Origin: Rhizobium sp. P40RR-XXII
Lineage (GTDB): Bacteria; Pseudomonadota; Alphaproteobacteria; Rhizobiales; Rhizobiaceae
Reading direction: 5' to 3'
Assembly: GCF_012641405.1 (NCBI RefSeq)
Contig: NZ_JABAII010000001.1
Location: forward strand, 617,283 to 681,282
DNA length: 64,000 bases
Below are positions 8,821 to 18,429 of the stretch, piece by piece (the first letter of the stretch is position 1; every line of letters begins with the position of its first letter). The translations under genes and the position numbers were made by a program. The notes below the pieces were generated by a model that was given only the letters and a program-made list of their open reading frames with translations, did no database searches and was not told the DNA's origin.

Positions 8821-9808
8821 GGACGCGGCTCCGTTCCTGGTCAGCCGAAAGGGGGTGGAAGCAGGCCGCGCAGCGACGCGGCGCGAGCGGATCGAGCGGT
8901 GGCGCCGCGTCCAGACAGTCGTCCTGGACATGCGCGCAGCGCGGCGAGAAGGAGCAGCCGCGCGGCAGGTGCATCAGGTTCGGCGGCCGTCCCGGGATGA
9001 CGGCGAGATCGTCGACATCCTGGTCGGGCCGCGGGATCGCGGCGTGAAGCGCTGCCGTATAGGGATGGGCCGGGCTTTCGAACAGCTCCTCGACTGGCGC
9101 CTCCTCTACGATGCGGCCGGCATACATAACGGCGACGCGATCGGCGAGGCCGGCAACGACGCCAAGGTCATGAGTGATCATGACGAGCGCCGTGTGCATT
9201 TCCGCCGTCAGCTCGTTGAAGAGATCGAGGATCTGTGCCTGGATCGTCACGTCCAGCGCGGTTGTCGGCTCGTCGGCGATGAGGAGTTTCGGCTTGGTGA
9301 GCAGCGCCATGGCGATGACGATGCGCTGGCGCATGCCGCCCGAAAGCTCGTGCGGATAGAGATTGAAGCGGCGCGTCGGGTCGGGAATGCCGACGCGTTT
9401 CAGCATATCGAGCGCCGCAGCCGAAGCCGCGCGCGCCGAAAGCCCGCCGTGAACCTCGAGCTGTTCCGTCAACTGCCGCGATATGCGCAGCGACGGGTTG
9501 AGCGCGGTCATCGGGTCCTGGAAGACCATGGCCATGTCCTTGCCGCGCACATGGTCGAGTTCGCGCTGTTTCAGCGTCAGCAGGTCCTTGCCGTCGAGCA
9601 GCGCCTGGCCGCTGGTGCGGCCGTTCTTGGCGAGCAGGCCCATCAGGCCGAGGAAGGTCTGGCTCTTGCCGGAGCCGGATTCGCCGACGATGGCGATGCG
9701 CTCGCCGCGGCCGATCTTGAGGTTCATTTTCGAGACGGCCGCCACCTCGCCTTCCGGCGTGCGGAAGGTGATGGAGTAGTCTTTGAGTTCGAGAAGTGTT
9801 TCTGTCAT
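8813..9808 (-). CDS. oppD: Oligopeptide ABC transporter ATPase OppD
   Basis: A 331-aa peptide-importer ATPase with Walker A GESGSGKS, signature LSGGMRQR, Walker [13 protein letters not shown], switch His in MITHDLGVV, and the C-terminal Cys-containing domain ([14 protein letters not shown]) typical of OppD/DppD. The start [12 protein letters not shown] at 9808 is one base after the oppC stop. Together with OppF it forms the heterodimeric motor. Confidence 0.9.
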   Translation of the reverse strand: MTETLLELKDYSITFRTPEGEVAAVSKMNLKIGRGERIAIVGESGSGKSQTFLGLMGLLAKNGRTSGQALLDGKDLLTLKQRELDHVRGKDMAMVFQDPMTALNPSLRISRQLTEQLEVHGGLSARAASAAALDMLKRVGIPDPTRRFNLYPHELSGGMRQRIVIAMALLTKPKLLIADEPTTALDVTIQAQILDLFNELTAEMHTALVMITHDLGVVAGLADRVAVMYAGRIVEEAPVEELFESPAHPYTAALHAAIPRPDQDVDDLAVIPGRPPNLMHLPRGCSFSPRCAHVQDDCLDAAPPLDPLAPRRCAACFHPLSADQERSRVHG

Positions 9809-9809
9809 G

Positions 9810-10727
9810 TCAGCGATCCTTCGGATCGAATGCGTCGCGCAGGCCATCGCCGATGAAGAGTAGGCTCATCAGCAGCGCGACCAGGAATCCGGCCGGGAAG
9901 AACAGCAGCCAGGGCGTCGTCTCCATGCCGGCGGAGCCTTCGGCAATCAGCGTACCGAGCGATGTCAGCGGCTCCTGAACGCCGAAGCCGAGATAGGAGA
10001 GGAAGCTTTCCGTCGCGATGATTTCCGGGATGGTGAGCGTCGCGTAGATGACGACCGGACCGACGAGGTTCGGCACGATGTGCTTTAGGATGATCTTGAA
10101 CGATCGTTGCCCGGAGGCCCTTGCGGCTTCGATGAACTCCCGCTGCTTGATCGAGAGGGTCTGGCCGCGCACGATACGGGCCATGGTGAGCCACTCGAGC
10201 GCGCCGATCGCCGCAAACAGCAGATAGACGTTACGGCCGAAGATCACCATCAGCAGGATGACGAAGAGGACGTAGGGCAGGGCGTACATGATATCGACGA
10301 AGCGCATCATGATTGCATCGACACGGCCGCCGAAATAGCCGGCAACGGCGCCATAGAGCACACCGATGATGACCGAAACGAGGGTTGCCACCAGGGCAAC
10401 GGTCAGCGAGACCCGCGTGCCATAGAGGGTACGCGACAATAGATCACGACCATTGCCGTCGGTGCCGAAATAGTGGCCAGCAGCAAAGTCCGGCGCACCT
10501 CGAAACGAATTCCAGTCCGGATCCTCGTAGTTGAACGGCAGGAAATACGGGCCGAATATAGCGACCAGAACCAGTACTGTCAGTACGACCAACGACAGTG
10601 CCGCGGCCTTGTTGCGGAGCAGGCGACGCATCGCATCGCCGGTTAGGGAACGCCCTTTGGGTGCGAGCCCCTCTGCCGAAAGCAATTCCGCTTCCAGCAA
10701 TTCTCTCTTGGCGGAATTGAGGATCAT
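9810..10727 (-). CDS. oppC: Oligopeptide ABC transporter permease OppC
   Basis: A 305-aa permease with the OppC-specific N-terminal membrane helix (AALSLVVLTVLVLVAIFGPYFLPF), an extracytoplasmic loop (GTDGNGRDLLSRTLYGTRVSL) and the EAA-type coupling motif EFIEAARASGQRSFKIILKHIVPN. The start MILNSAKREL at 10727 overlaps the oppB stop by four bases (ATGA). Apparent continuation of the frame upstream to 11171 is the complementary frame of oppB. Confidence 0.92.
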   Translation of the reverse strand: MILNSAKRELLEAELLSAEGLAPKGRSLTGDAMRRLLRNKAAALSLVVLTVLVLVAIFGPYFLPFNYEDPDWNSFRGAPDFAAGHYFGTDGNGRDLLSRTLYGTRVSLTVALVATLVSVIIGVLYGAVAGYFGGRVDAIMMRFVDIMYALPYVLFVILLMVIFGRNVYLLFAAIGALEWLTMARIVRGQTLSIKQREFIEAARASGQRSFKIILKHIVPNLVGPVVIYATLTIPEIIATESFLSYLGFGVQEPLTSLGTLIAEGSAGMETTPWLLFFPAGFLVALLMSLLFIGDGLRDAFDPKDR

Positions 10728-11647
10728 CGCATTCTCACTTTCGGATCGAGCCAGGCATACGCGATGTCGACCAGCAGGTTGAGGACCACGATCAGGACCA
10801 TGTAGAAAATGACCGTGCCGAGGACCATGCCGTAGTCGCGGTTGAGCGCCGCGCCGACGAAATAGCGGCCGACGCCGGGCAGGCCGAAAATGCTTTCGAC
10901 GACCAGCGAACCGGTGAGCAGGTAGCTGGCCGCCGGTCCGAGATAGGACACGACGGGCATCAAGGCCGGCTTCAATGCGTGCCGCATAACCGTCAACCGC
11001 GGACCGATACCCTTGGCCTTGGCCGTGCGGATGAAGTTCTGGCCCATCACCTCTATCATTGAGCCGCGCATCAGGCGCGAAATACGGGCAGCGTGCGGCA
11101 GGGTCAGGACGACGATAGGCAAGATCAGGAACTTGATCGAGCCATCGCCCCAGCCGCCGACTGGCAGCCATCCGAGCGTATTGCCGAAGACGAGCTGGAG
11201 GATCGGGGCAATAAGGAAGTTCGGCATGACGAGGCCGATCAGCAGGCCGCCGCCCAGCCAGTAATCGGCGCTGCGGTTTTGATAGAGCGCCCCAAGACAG
11301 CCTATCAATACGCCGACGACAGTCGCGAGCACGAAGGCGGTGCCGCCGATGGTCAGCGTATAGGGAAAGCCGGACATGATCTGCTGGGTGACGGTGAAGT
11401 CCTGATTGGCGAAGGAGGGGCCAAGGTCGCCCTTCATGACGTCGCCGACATAGATCAGGTATTGCTCAACCAGAGGCTTATCGAGGTTGTAGTGAGCCGC
11501 GAGGTTGGCTTTGACTTCCGGCGGCAATGGCCTTTCGCCATCGAAGGGGCCGCCGGGAGCGAGGCGCAAAATGAAAAAACACACTGTCACGGCAATCCAC
11601 AAGACAGGGATTGTCGACAGCAAACGACGGAGAGCATAGCCAAACAT
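10724..11647 (-). CDS. oppB: Oligopeptide ABC transporter permease OppB
   Basis: A 307-aa permease that starts MFGYALRRLLSTIPVLW, the typical OppB/DppB N-terminus, and carries the coupling motif QNFIRTAKAKGIGPRLTVMRHALK. It has about six membrane helices and ends with the family pattern VDIAYAWLDPKVR. The gene is separated from oppA by a strong hairpin, so it may be expressed at a lower level than the binding protein. Confidence 0.92.
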   Translation of the reverse strand: MFGYALRRLLSTIPVLWIAVTVCFFILRLAPGGPFDGERPLPPEVKANLAAHYNLDKPLVEQYLIYVGDVMKGDLGPSFANQDFTVTQQIMSGFPYTLTIGGTAFVLATVVGVLIGCLGALYQNRSADYWLGGGLLIGLVMPNFLIAPILQLVFGNTLGWLPVGGWGDGSIKFLILPIVVLTLPHAARISRLMRGSMIEVMGQNFIRTAKAKGIGPRLTVMRHALKPALMPVVSYLGPAASYLLTGSLVVESIFGLPGVGRYFVGAALNRDYGMVLGTVIFYMVLIVVLNLLVDIAYAWLDPKVRMR

Positions 11648-11657
11648 GATCTTAGAC

Positions 11658-11689
11658 GGCTCCCTCCCGGTTGTGTCCGGGAGGGAGCC
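11658..11689 (-). terminator. oppA-oppB intercistronic hairpin
   Basis: A perfect 13-bp stem GGCTCCCTCCCGG / CCGGGAGGGAGCC with a 6-base loop lies between the oppA stop and the oppB start. There is no T-run. It is probably an RNA-stabilising or partially terminating element that favours the binding-protein message. Confidence 0.75.
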
Positions 11690-11698
11690 TGTTCCCAA

Positions 11699-13279
11699 TT
11701 ATTCTTTGACCGACAGCCAGCGCGTGCGATGGATGTCCTGGATATTGTCGACGAAGCCCTGGACCTTCGGGGCGACGATGTTCTGGGAAACGTAATAGTA
11801 GATCGGGATCGCGGCGCTGTCATCGAGGGCCAGTTGCTCGGCCTTCTTGTAGATTTCGGCGCGCTTCTTCAGGTCGATTTCTTCGTTGCCCTGCTTGATC
11901 AGAGCATCGTAGTCCTTGTTGCTCCAGCGGCCGTAGTTCATTTCCACGCCGGTGGAGAGCAGGTTCAGGAAGTTGATCGGGTCGTTGTAGTCGGCAAGCC
12001 AGCCGGCACGGCCGATCTGCACCTCGCCGCGCTGCATTTCATCGTAATGCACCTTGGTTTCGGTGTTGTAGAGCTCGATATCGACGCCGAGCGGCTTCCA
12101 CATGGCGGCGATCGCAACGGCGATGCGCTTGTGGTTGTCGTTGGTGTTGTAGCGAAGTTGTGCCTTCAGTGGATGATCGGGGCCGAAGCCGGCTTCCTTC
12201 AAGAGCTTCTTTGCTTCTTCGACCTTCTGTTTATAGGGCTCGTCCTTCCAGCTGACATAGGCCGGTTCGCCGTAATTGGCCGTGCCCGGCGGCACCCAGG
12301 AATACATCGGCAGTTCGCCGGTGCCGAGGATCTTCGGGCCGATGACTTCGCGGTTGACGGCCATGGAGAGCGCCTGGCGGACGCGCTTGTCGTTGAAGGG
12401 CGGCTTGGCGGCGTTCATGACGTAGTAATAGGTGCCAAGGAACGGCACCACATGCGCCTGACCGGGGAGGTTCTTCTGGATCCACTCATACTGATCGGCG
12501 GGGAACGAGGTCAGAATATCGAATTCGCCAGCACGGTAGCGCTTCAGGGCGGCAGCCTGATCTTCTAGCGTGTAATAGTTGACGTTGTCGATCTTGATGT
12601 CCTTGGCGCCGTAATACTGGTCGCTCTTGACCATGCTGACATGCGAACCAGGCACCCATTCGGTTGGCTTGTAGGCGCCGTTGGTGACGATGTTGCCGAT
12701 CTTGACCCACTGGTCGCCCTTGGCTTCGACGACGTGTTTCGGCAGCGGATAGGCCGTGTAGTGCATCAAGGCGTTGAGAAAGTAGGGGGTGGGGTTCTCA
12801 AGCGTGATTTCGAGAGTCTTGTCGTCGATCGCCTTGACGCCGAGCTGGGTCAGATCCTTGATCTCACCCTTGTTGATCTTTTCCGCGTTCCTGATCGTGT
12901 ATTGCAGATAGGCGTACTGCGCGGCGGTCTTCGGATCCATCAGGCGCTGGAAAGCAAAGACGAAGTCCTGAGCCGTCACCGGCTGACCGTCAGACCACTT
13001 GATGCCGTCGCGAAGCTTGAAGGTGTAGACCTTCTGGTCGGGCGAAATGGTCCAGCTTGCAGCCTGGCCGGGAATTGGGTTGTCCTTAGGATCTTCGGTC
13101 ACCAGCCCTTCGAAGATATCGCCGTCGATGCGGTTCTCCCAATCGCCGGAAATTTTTTGCGGATCGAGCGAAGTCGGGTCGCCGCCGTTGTGGATATTGA
13201 GGGTCGCGGCATGCGCGGAAACGCTCAATATCGTGCTGACGAAAGCCGCAGCGATAAATTTTCTGGTGATATGCGCCAT
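11699..13279 (-). CDS. oppA: Oligopeptide ABC transporter substrate-binding protein OppA
   Basis: The 526-aa periplasmic binding protein (SBP family 5) has a signal peptide (about residues 1-25, ending VSAHAATLNI). The conserved early segment HNGGDPTSLDPQKISGDWENRI and YTFKLRDGIKWSDGQPVTAQDFVFAFQRL identify it as OppA-like. It captures oligopeptides, including recycled cell-wall peptides in relatives. The ATG at 13279 has AAAGGTGGG at good spacing; the GTG at 13291 lies inside that ribosome-binding site. It is the first gene of a minus-strand operon oppA-B-C-D-F-kdgK. Confidence 0.92.
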   Translation of the reverse strand: MAHITRKFIAAAFVSTILSVSAHAATLNIHNGGDPTSLDPQKISGDWENRIDGDIFEGLVTEDPKDNPIPGQAASWTISPDQKVYTFKLRDGIKWSDGQPVTAQDFVFAFQRLMDPKTAAQYAYLQYTIRNAEKINKGEIKDLTQLGVKAIDDKTLEITLENPTPYFLNALMHYTAYPLPKHVVEAKGDQWVKIGNIVTNGAYKPTEWVPGSHVSMVKSDQYYGAKDIKIDNVNYYTLEDQAAALKRYRAGEFDILTSFPADQYEWIQKNLPGQAHVVPFLGTYYYVMNAAKPPFNDKRVRQALSMAVNREVIGPKILGTGELPMYSWVPPGTANYGEPAYVSWKDEPYKQKVEEAKKLLKEAGFGPDHPLKAQLRYNTNDNHKRIAVAIAAMWKPLGVDIELYNTETKVHYDEMQRGEVQIGRAGWLADYNDPINFLNLLSTGVEMNYGRWSNKDYDALIKQGNEEIDLKKRAEIYKKAEQLALDDSAAIPIYYYVSQNIVAPKVQGFVDNIQDIHRTRWLSVKE

Positions 13280-13341
13280 ATGTTTTCCCACCTTTCTGGA
13301 GTTATTGTCCTTGTTTTACAAGGGTGTTTTTGATCCGCAGG

Positions 13342-13361
13342 TGACCTGTACGTGCAGGTCA
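13342..13361. promoter_or_regulatory. Inverted repeat upstream of oppA, possible operator
   Basis: Arms TGACCTG and CAGGTCA are separated by six bases, about 65 bases upstream of the oppA start and between the divergent oppA and alpha-glucosidase genes. Size and symmetry fit a dimeric repressor site. No regulator is identified. Confidence 0.4.
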
Positions 13362-13571
13362 ATGCGCGAAGTTATCGAAAGCGACGTCGCTTTCAAGCCC
13401 CTAAAAGACGCAGGAGCTTCATGTGTGAACTTTCATATTGATAATTCTCTAAAATTGATACCGCGAATTTACCCGCCCAGGTAGTCGAGTTTGCCGCATG
13501 GCTGTTTGCGGCTTGCCGCTTGAGGCGGAGTGTGCAAACTGAGCGGGCTGGTGCGATATCGAGGCGGTTTG

Positions 13572-15218
13572 ATGAAATCGACGAATAAAGCGGCGGGAGC
13601 CGACTGGTGGCGCGGGGCCGTGATCTATCAGGTCTATCCGCGGTCGTTTCAGGATACGGATGCCAACGGGCTCGGCGACATCAAGGGAATTACCCGACGC
13701 CTGCCTCACATTGCCGCACTTGGGGTCGATGCGATCTGGCTGGCGCCGTTCTTCACCTCGCCGATGGCCGATATGGGCTATGACGTCGCCGAGTATTGCG
13801 ACGTCGATCCGATCTTCGGCACGCTTGCCGATTTCGACGAGATGATGGCGGCGGCGCATGGGCTGGGGCTCAAGGTCATTATCGATCAGGTCATCTCGCA
13901 TACGTCGGACCGGCATTCCTGGTTCGTGGAGAGCCGTGCAAGCCGCGACAATCCCAAGGCGGATTGGTATGTCTGGGCCGATCCGAAGCCGGACGGCACG
14001 GCGCCGAACAATTGGCTGTCGATCTTCGGCGGTCCCGGCTGGGAATGGGATGGCGTACGCCGGCAATATTACCAGCACAATTTCCTGACCTCGCAGCCGG
14101 ACCTGAACTTCCACAATCCGGAGGTTCAGGATGCGGTGCTGGCGGCGGTGAAATTCTGGCTCGACCGCGGCGTCGACGGCTTCCGCCTAGATACGGTCAA
14201 CTATTATTTTTGCGATAAGAAGCTACGCGACAACCCGCCGGCGCTCGTCGCGACTGGCGGGCTCGATGCCCCCGAGAGCAACCCTTACGGGATGCAAAAC
14301 CATCTCTACGACAAGACGCAGCCGGAGAATATCGGTTTCCTGAAGCGGTTCCGGGCGTTGCTCGACCAATATGAGGATCGCGCGACCGTCGGCGAAGTGG
14401 GGGATGGTGCGCGGTCGCTGCAGACCGTTGCCGCCTATACCAGCGGCGGCGACAAGCTGCATATGTGCTACACCTTCGACCTGCTGGGGCCGGATTTCAC
14501 CCCGGCGCATTTCCGCCGTTGTGTCGGCGATTTTCAGGATAATGTCGTCGACGGCTGGGTTTGTTGGGCCTTCTCCAACCATGATGTCCAGCGCCATGTC
14601 AGCCGCTTTGCCGAGACGGAGGAAGAGCAGCCACGCGTCGCGAAGCTCGCGATCTCGCTGCTATCAACCCTGCGCGGCTCGATTTGCCTCTATCAGGGCG
14701 AAGAGCTCGGCCTGCCCGAGGCGGAGCTTGCCTTCGAGGATCTGCGCGATCCCTACGGCATTCGCTTCTGGCCGGCCTTCAAGGGACGCGACGGCTGCCG
14801 CACGCCGATGCCCTGGGAAGCGAGCCGCGCCCATGCCGGCTTCACCACCGCCGACAAGTCATGGCTGCCGGTACCCTATCAGCATGCGGCGCTCGCGGTC
14901 GACAAGCAGGAGGCCGACGAAGATTCGGTGCTGCACCACTATCGGCAGACACTGGCCTTCCGCGCCGAACATTCGGCCTTGCGCGACGGCGACATGACCT
15001 TCCTCGACACGGCAGAAGATGTCCTCGCCTTCACACGCTCCAAGGGCGACGAGACGCTTCTGTTCGTCTTCAATCTCTCTCGCAAGCCGGTGAAAGTTGC
15101 ACTTCCCAAGGATATCAAACTCGGCAGGACGATCGCCATGCCGGGGTTTGGCACGGCGGATGCCGGAGCGGCGGTGGCGCTTGCCGCACTGGACGTCTAT
15201 TGCGGCCGGGTCGAATAA
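13572..15218 (+). CDS. aglA: GH13 alpha-glucosidase (AglA-like)
   Basis: A 548-aa cytoplasmic (no signal peptide) alpha-amylase-family enzyme. It starts WWRGAVIYQVYPRSFQDTD, the oligo-1,6-glucosidase/alpha-glucosidase pattern. Catalytic elements are GVDGFRLDTVNYYF (Asp nucleophile), ATVGEVGDG (Glu acid/base) and FSNHDVQR (third Asp). In rhizobia AglA hydrolyses sucrose, maltose and trehalose brought in by AglEFGK. Here the transporter genes are not adjacent, so the symbol is by resemblance. The start at 13572 (MKSTNKAAG) is preferred to an ATG 14 codons upstream because GAGGCGGT precedes it. Confidence 0.88.
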   Translation: MKSTNKAAGADWWRGAVIYQVYPRSFQDTDANGLGDIKGITRRLPHIAALGVDAIWLAPFFTSPMADMGYDVAEYCDVDPIFGTLADFDEMMAAAHGLGLKVIIDQVISHTSDRHSWFVESRASRDNPKADWYVWADPKPDGTAPNNWLSIFGGPGWEWDGVRRQYYQHNFLTSQPDLNFHNPEVQDAVLAAVKFWLDRGVDGFRLDTVNYYFCDKKLRDNPPALVATGGLDAPESNPYGMQNHLYDKTQPENIGFLKRFRALLDQYEDRATVGEVGDGARSLQTVAAYTSGGDKLHMCYTFDLLGPDFTPAHFRRCVGDFQDNVVDGWVCWAFSNHDVQRHVSRFAETEEEQPRVAKLAISLLSTLRGSICLYQGEELGLPEAELAFEDLRDPYGIRFWPAFKGRDGCRTPMPWEASRAHAGFTTADKSWLPVPYQHAALAVDKQEADEDSVLHHYRQTLAFRAEHSALRDGDMTFLDTAEDVLAFTRSKGDETLLFVFNLSRKPVKVALPKDIKLGRTIAMPGFGTADAGAAVALAALDVYCGRVE

Positions 15219-15236
15219 TCGAAGTTGGCCGAAGGC

Positions 15237-16055
15237 CTATTGTTTGACAGGGACCAAGGCGCCGCCGGGTTCGCCGTTTACCGATAGAATCTGCGCGGCA
15301 CCCCTAAGGGCCGTACGGAACGCATCGTCGAAACTGACGCCTCGCACCTGCCATGTCACGTCATGCGGTTCAATGCCGCTTTGTTGATCGCTTAGCGTCC
15401 ATGTCGCGACCCAGCCTAGAGCGCTCCCATTCCACTCCAAATCGCCCGATAAGGGAATGGCGCCCGCTGTTGAGCCGGCTTGGAACTTCCCCTCAGCAGG
15501 GAAAACGACGTCGATGCCGGTGAGATCGGACGCTGCCGTGAATGCTTCGCGCATGGCCAAATCGCGACCGCTCTCGGCCGTTACCTGATAGCTCAAGTCA
15601 CCACGACGGACTGTCAACAGGATTTCGAGCACCGGCCGCTTGGCGAGCCAAGGGCGGGTGCCGAGCCTCTTGAGCAGATCGTCGATGCGTTCCTTGCGAA
15701 AGCGGCATGTGAGGTCGAAGGGTCGGTCGTGGGTGCCTTGCTCATCATGGATAGGACGGCCCGCGAGCCTGTCGCGATAAGTGAATTCCTCGACGTAGTC
15801 GGCCGCATGCTCGCGAGCGGTCCGCATGAGAGGGCCGTCAGCCAATCGCGAATTGCCGGAAACGCGGGGCAGAACCTTATCCAGACAATCGGCAAAGCCC
15901 TTGGCTCGATTTTCCGGTCCCTGGCCGGTAACGACACAGACGCTCGTGTAGACATCGTCAGGCATGAAGGCTTGGGCCTGAGATGCAGGAAGAGATGCGG
16001 TCAACAGCAACGCAAGTAGCTGCCAACTCGTCGCATAAGCGAGATTTCGCACCAT
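15237..16055 (-). CDS. DUF2066-family exported protein
   Basis: A 272-aa protein with a signal peptide (about residues 1-28, cleaved near ASQAQAF). A DUF2066-like N-terminal region follows: VYTSVCVVTGQGPENRAKGFADCLDKVLPRVSGN, where the R-x-x-A and L-x-R-x-S-G pattern is characteristic. The role is unknown and no motif suggests catalysis. It converges on the alpha-glucosidase gene with an 18-base gap and lies in the same direction as the adenine deaminase gene on its far side. Confidence 0.7.
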   Translation of the reverse strand: MVRNLAYATSWQLLALLLTASLPASQAQAFMPDDVYTSVCVVTGQGPENRAKGFADCLDKVLPRVSGNSRLADGPLMRTAREHAADYVEEFTYRDRLAGRPIHDEQGTHDRPFDLTCRFRKERIDDLLKRLGTRPWLAKRPVLEILLTVRRGDLSYQVTAESGRDLAMREAFTAASDLTGIDVVFPAEGKFQAGSTAGAIPLSGDLEWNGSALGWVATWTLSDQQSGIEPHDVTWQVRGVSFDDAFRTALRGAAQILSVNGEPGGALVPVKQ

Positions 16056-16142
16056 TCCCTCCCTGCGGCTTCCGAGCCTGTAAGCAGAGACGATAAGACA
16101 GGCTCGGGGATCGAGACAAGGATGGACGAATAATTGTCGCTG

Positions 16143-17840
16143 TCACCCGATCAGCATGAACTTGTCGACATCGACGAGGCCTTTGTCCGATATCTTCAGA
16201 TGCGGGATGACGGGCAGGGGCAGGAAGGCGAGCTGCAGGAAGGGTTCTTCCAGCGTCGCGCCAAGGGCGTAGGCCGCCTGGCGCAGGTGGTGCAGCGTAT
16301 CGCGGACGCTTTCATAGGGTTCCAGGCTCATCAGGCCAGCGATGGGGAGGGCGATCTCGCCTGTGACGGTGCCATCCTCGACGACGACGAAACCGCCGTT
16401 GATCTCGCTCAGGCGGTTGGCGGCAAGCGCCATGTCGTCCTCGCTAACGCCGACGACGCAGATATTGTGGCTGTCATGGCCGACGGTCGAGGCGATGGCG
16501 CCCTTCTTCAGCCCGAAACCCTGGACGAAGCCGTTGGCATGATTGCCGTTCTTGCCGTGCCGCTCGATGACGGCGACCTTGATGACATCGTTGCCGAGGT
16601 CGATATCGGTTTGATTGCCCTTTGCGGGCAGACGATAGCGGCGATGTTGGGTGATGATCTTGCCCGGAGTCACGCCGATGACGGAGCTTTCTCCTTCGTT
16701 GGCCGGCACACCGAAATCGGCGGCATTGATCGGGCGGGCCTTGACGCTGTCGAGGCCGACCGGGGCAACGGAATTGCGGGTCGCGAAGAGCTCGGCCGTC
16801 ACCTGCCTGCCTGCGGCGAAGACAATGTCGGCCTTGCAGTTCTCTAGGCTATCGATGACGACGAGATCGGCGCGCCAGCCGGGCGCCACCAGGCCGCGAT
16901 CCCGCAGGCCGAAGGCGCGGGCGGCGGAGATGGAGGCGGCGCGGTAGATAGCCAGCGGCTCGACGCCATGCGCGATCGCCGTGCGGATCATATAGTCGAG
17001 ATGTCCCTGTTCGGCGATGTCGAGCGGGTTGCGGTCGTCCGTGCAGAGCGCGAGGTAAGGCGACAGGCGCTCCGTGATGATGGGCATCAGCGCGTGCAGG
17101 TCCTTGGAGACGGAGCCCTCCCGCACCAGGATATGCATGCCCTTGCGGATCTTTTCCAGAGCCTCTTCTGATGTCGTCGATTCATGCTCCGTGCGGATGC
17201 CGGCTGAGAGATAGCCATTGAGGTCGTTGCCGCGCAGCAGGGGGGCATGGCCGTCGATATGGCCGTCCTGGAAGGCTTCGAGCTTCGCCATGCAGACAGG
17301 ATCCTTGTGGATCACGCCGGGAAAATTCATGAATTCGGCAAGGCCGATCACCTTCGGATGATTGCGGAAGGGCAGGAGCTTCTCGATCGGCAGATCGGCG
17401 CCGGAGGTTTCCAGATGTGTTGCCGGCACGCAGGAGGAAAGCTGGACGCGGATGTCCATGATGGTTTCCAGCGAGCTATCCAGGAAATAGCGGATGCCGT
17501 CCGTGCCGAGCACGTTGGCGATCTCATGCGGGTCGCAGATAACGGTGGTGACGCCATAGGGCAGGACGCAGCGGTCAAATTCGAGCGGCGTCACCAGCGA
17601 GGATTCGATGTGGAGGTGCGTGTCGATGAAGCCCGGCACGACGATGCGGCCGGAAATATCAATTTCTTCGCGACCCTGATAATCGCCACAGGTTCCGACG
17701 ATGCGATCGTCGCAGATGGCGATGTCCGACGCGACCAGCTCGCCCGTCACCAGATCGAAGAAGCGTCCATTTTTCAGAACGATGTCCGCAGGCTCCCGGC
17801 CGACGCCCTGGTCGATATAGCGTTCGAGTTTGGTGGTCAT
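16143..17840 (-). CDS. ade: Adenine deaminase
   Basis: The 565-aa amidohydrolase converts adenine to hypoxanthine and ammonia for purine salvage and nitrogen recovery. The metal-binding start of the barrel is [13 protein letters not shown], followed by [11 protein letters not shown], the GHAPLLRG histidine motif and LCTDDRNP with the catalytic Asp. The C-terminal domain with [23 protein letters not shown] matches the AdeC family of about 570 aa. The start [12 protein letters not shown] at 17840 is chosen from family length. A palindromic repeat lies about 37 bases upstream, in its presumed promoter region. Confidence 0.93.
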   Translation of the reverse strand: MTTKLERYIDQGVGREPADIVLKNGRFFDLVTGELVASDIAICDDRIVGTCGDYQGREEIDISGRIVVPGFIDTHLHIESSLVTPLEFDRCVLPYGVTTVICDPHEIANVLGTDGIRYFLDSSLETIMDIRVQLSSCVPATHLETSGADLPIEKLLPFRNHPKVIGLAEFMNFPGVIHKDPVCMAKLEAFQDGHIDGHAPLLRGNDLNGYLSAGIRTEHESTTSEEALEKIRKGMHILVREGSVSKDLHALMPIITERLSPYLALCTDDRNPLDIAEQGHLDYMIRTAIAHGVEPLAIYRAASISAARAFGLRDRGLVAPGWRADLVVIDSLENCKADIVFAAGRQVTAELFATRNSVAPVGLDSVKARPINAADFGVPANEGESSVIGVTPGKIITQHRRYRLPAKGNQTDIDLGNDVIKVAVIERHGKNGNHANGFVQGFGLKKGAIASTVGHDSHNICVVGVSEDDMALAANRLSEINGGFVVVEDGTVTGEIALPIAGLMSLEPYESVRDTLHHLRQAAYALGATLEEPFLQLAFLPLPVIPHLKISDKGLVDVDKFMLIG

Positions 17841-17876
17841 GGTGTTTTCCTGCGTTCGCTGTGATTCCGTATAGCT

Positions 17877-17916
17877 CCTCACCCTAGCCCTCTCCCCGTT
17901 TTACGGGGAGAGGGGA
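17877..17916. repeat. REP-like palindrome, copy 1
   Basis: The pattern CCTCACCCTAGCCCTCTCC is followed by a hairpin CCCTCTCCCCG / CGGGGAGAGGG. It lies upstream of the adenine deaminase gene and has the same orientation as copy 3. Confidence 0.8.
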
Positions 17917-17962
17917 TCTGTCCGAATTTGTTGATAGGGCTGTGTTTCTAGGCTCGATAGGC

Positions 17963-18003
17963 TCCCTCTCCCCGCCTGCGGGGAGAGGGTTGGGGGTGAG
18001 GGG
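17963..18003. repeat. REP-like palindrome, copy 2 (inverted)
   Basis: CCCTCTCCCCG / CGGGGAGAGGG with the asymmetric tail GGTTGGGGGTGAGG on the right, so it is inverted relative to copies 1 and 3. It ends immediately before the stop codon of the DUF559 gene. Confidence 0.85.
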
Positions 18004-18408
18004 CTATTTCATAGATGCCGCTGGAAAGAATCTAAAATCGCGAGCTATAACAGTTTCTGTCAATCTGCCGTCGCAGATGGCCACGATGGTTTCGAGAACG
18101 GATGGCATGGCCGTAAGGATGTCAACGTTCCAGAAGCGTGCGACAGACCAGCCGTTGTCGAGCATGTAGCGATCACGCGCTGCGTCTCGCGGACTATCGG
18201 CATGCTGGCTTCCATCAACCTCGAGGATGAGCTGTTTTCCGCGACACGCAAAGTCTGCGAAATAAGGTCCGATCGGAAATTGCCGTACGAACTTAATGCC
18301 ATTCAAGCGGCGGTCTCGGAGTTCCGACCATAATTTTGCTTCCGCATCATTGTCTGATCGTCGGAGGCTGCGTGCGCGCTGTGTGGTCTTAGGCTCTGGG
18401 CCGCGCAT
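18004..18408 (-). CDS. DUF559 / Vsr-like endonuclease-fold protein
   Basis: A 134-aa protein of the DUF559 family, which shares the PD-(D/E)XK fold of very-short-patch-repair endonucleases. The key region is FVRQFPIGPYFADFACRG followed by LILEVDGSQH, giving the usual D...E-x-D-G acidic cluster, then ARDRYMLDNGWSVARFWN. The pattern LRDRRLNGIKFVRQ is also typical. Substrate and function are unknown. The gene is gripped by REP-like palindromes: one abuts the stop codon and another starts about 22 bases upstream of the start codon. This suggests that gene and repeats form one unit. Confidence 0.85.
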   Translation of the reverse strand: MRGPEPKTTQRARSLRRSDNDAEAKLWSELRDRRLNGIKFVRQFPIGPYFADFACRGKQLILEVDGSQHADSPRDAARDRYMLDNGWSVARFWNVDILTAMPSVLETIVAICDGRLTETVIARDFRFFPAASMK

Positions 18409-18429
18409 CTTATCGTCCTCGTGATCGGC

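Noticed and set aside
8366..9856. 496-codon open frame antisense to oppD/oppF
   Set aside because: Shadow frame; the ATPase motifs are clearly on the minus strand.
11093..12568. 491-codon open frame antisense to oppA/oppB
   Set aside because: Shadow frame with biased composition and no motifs.
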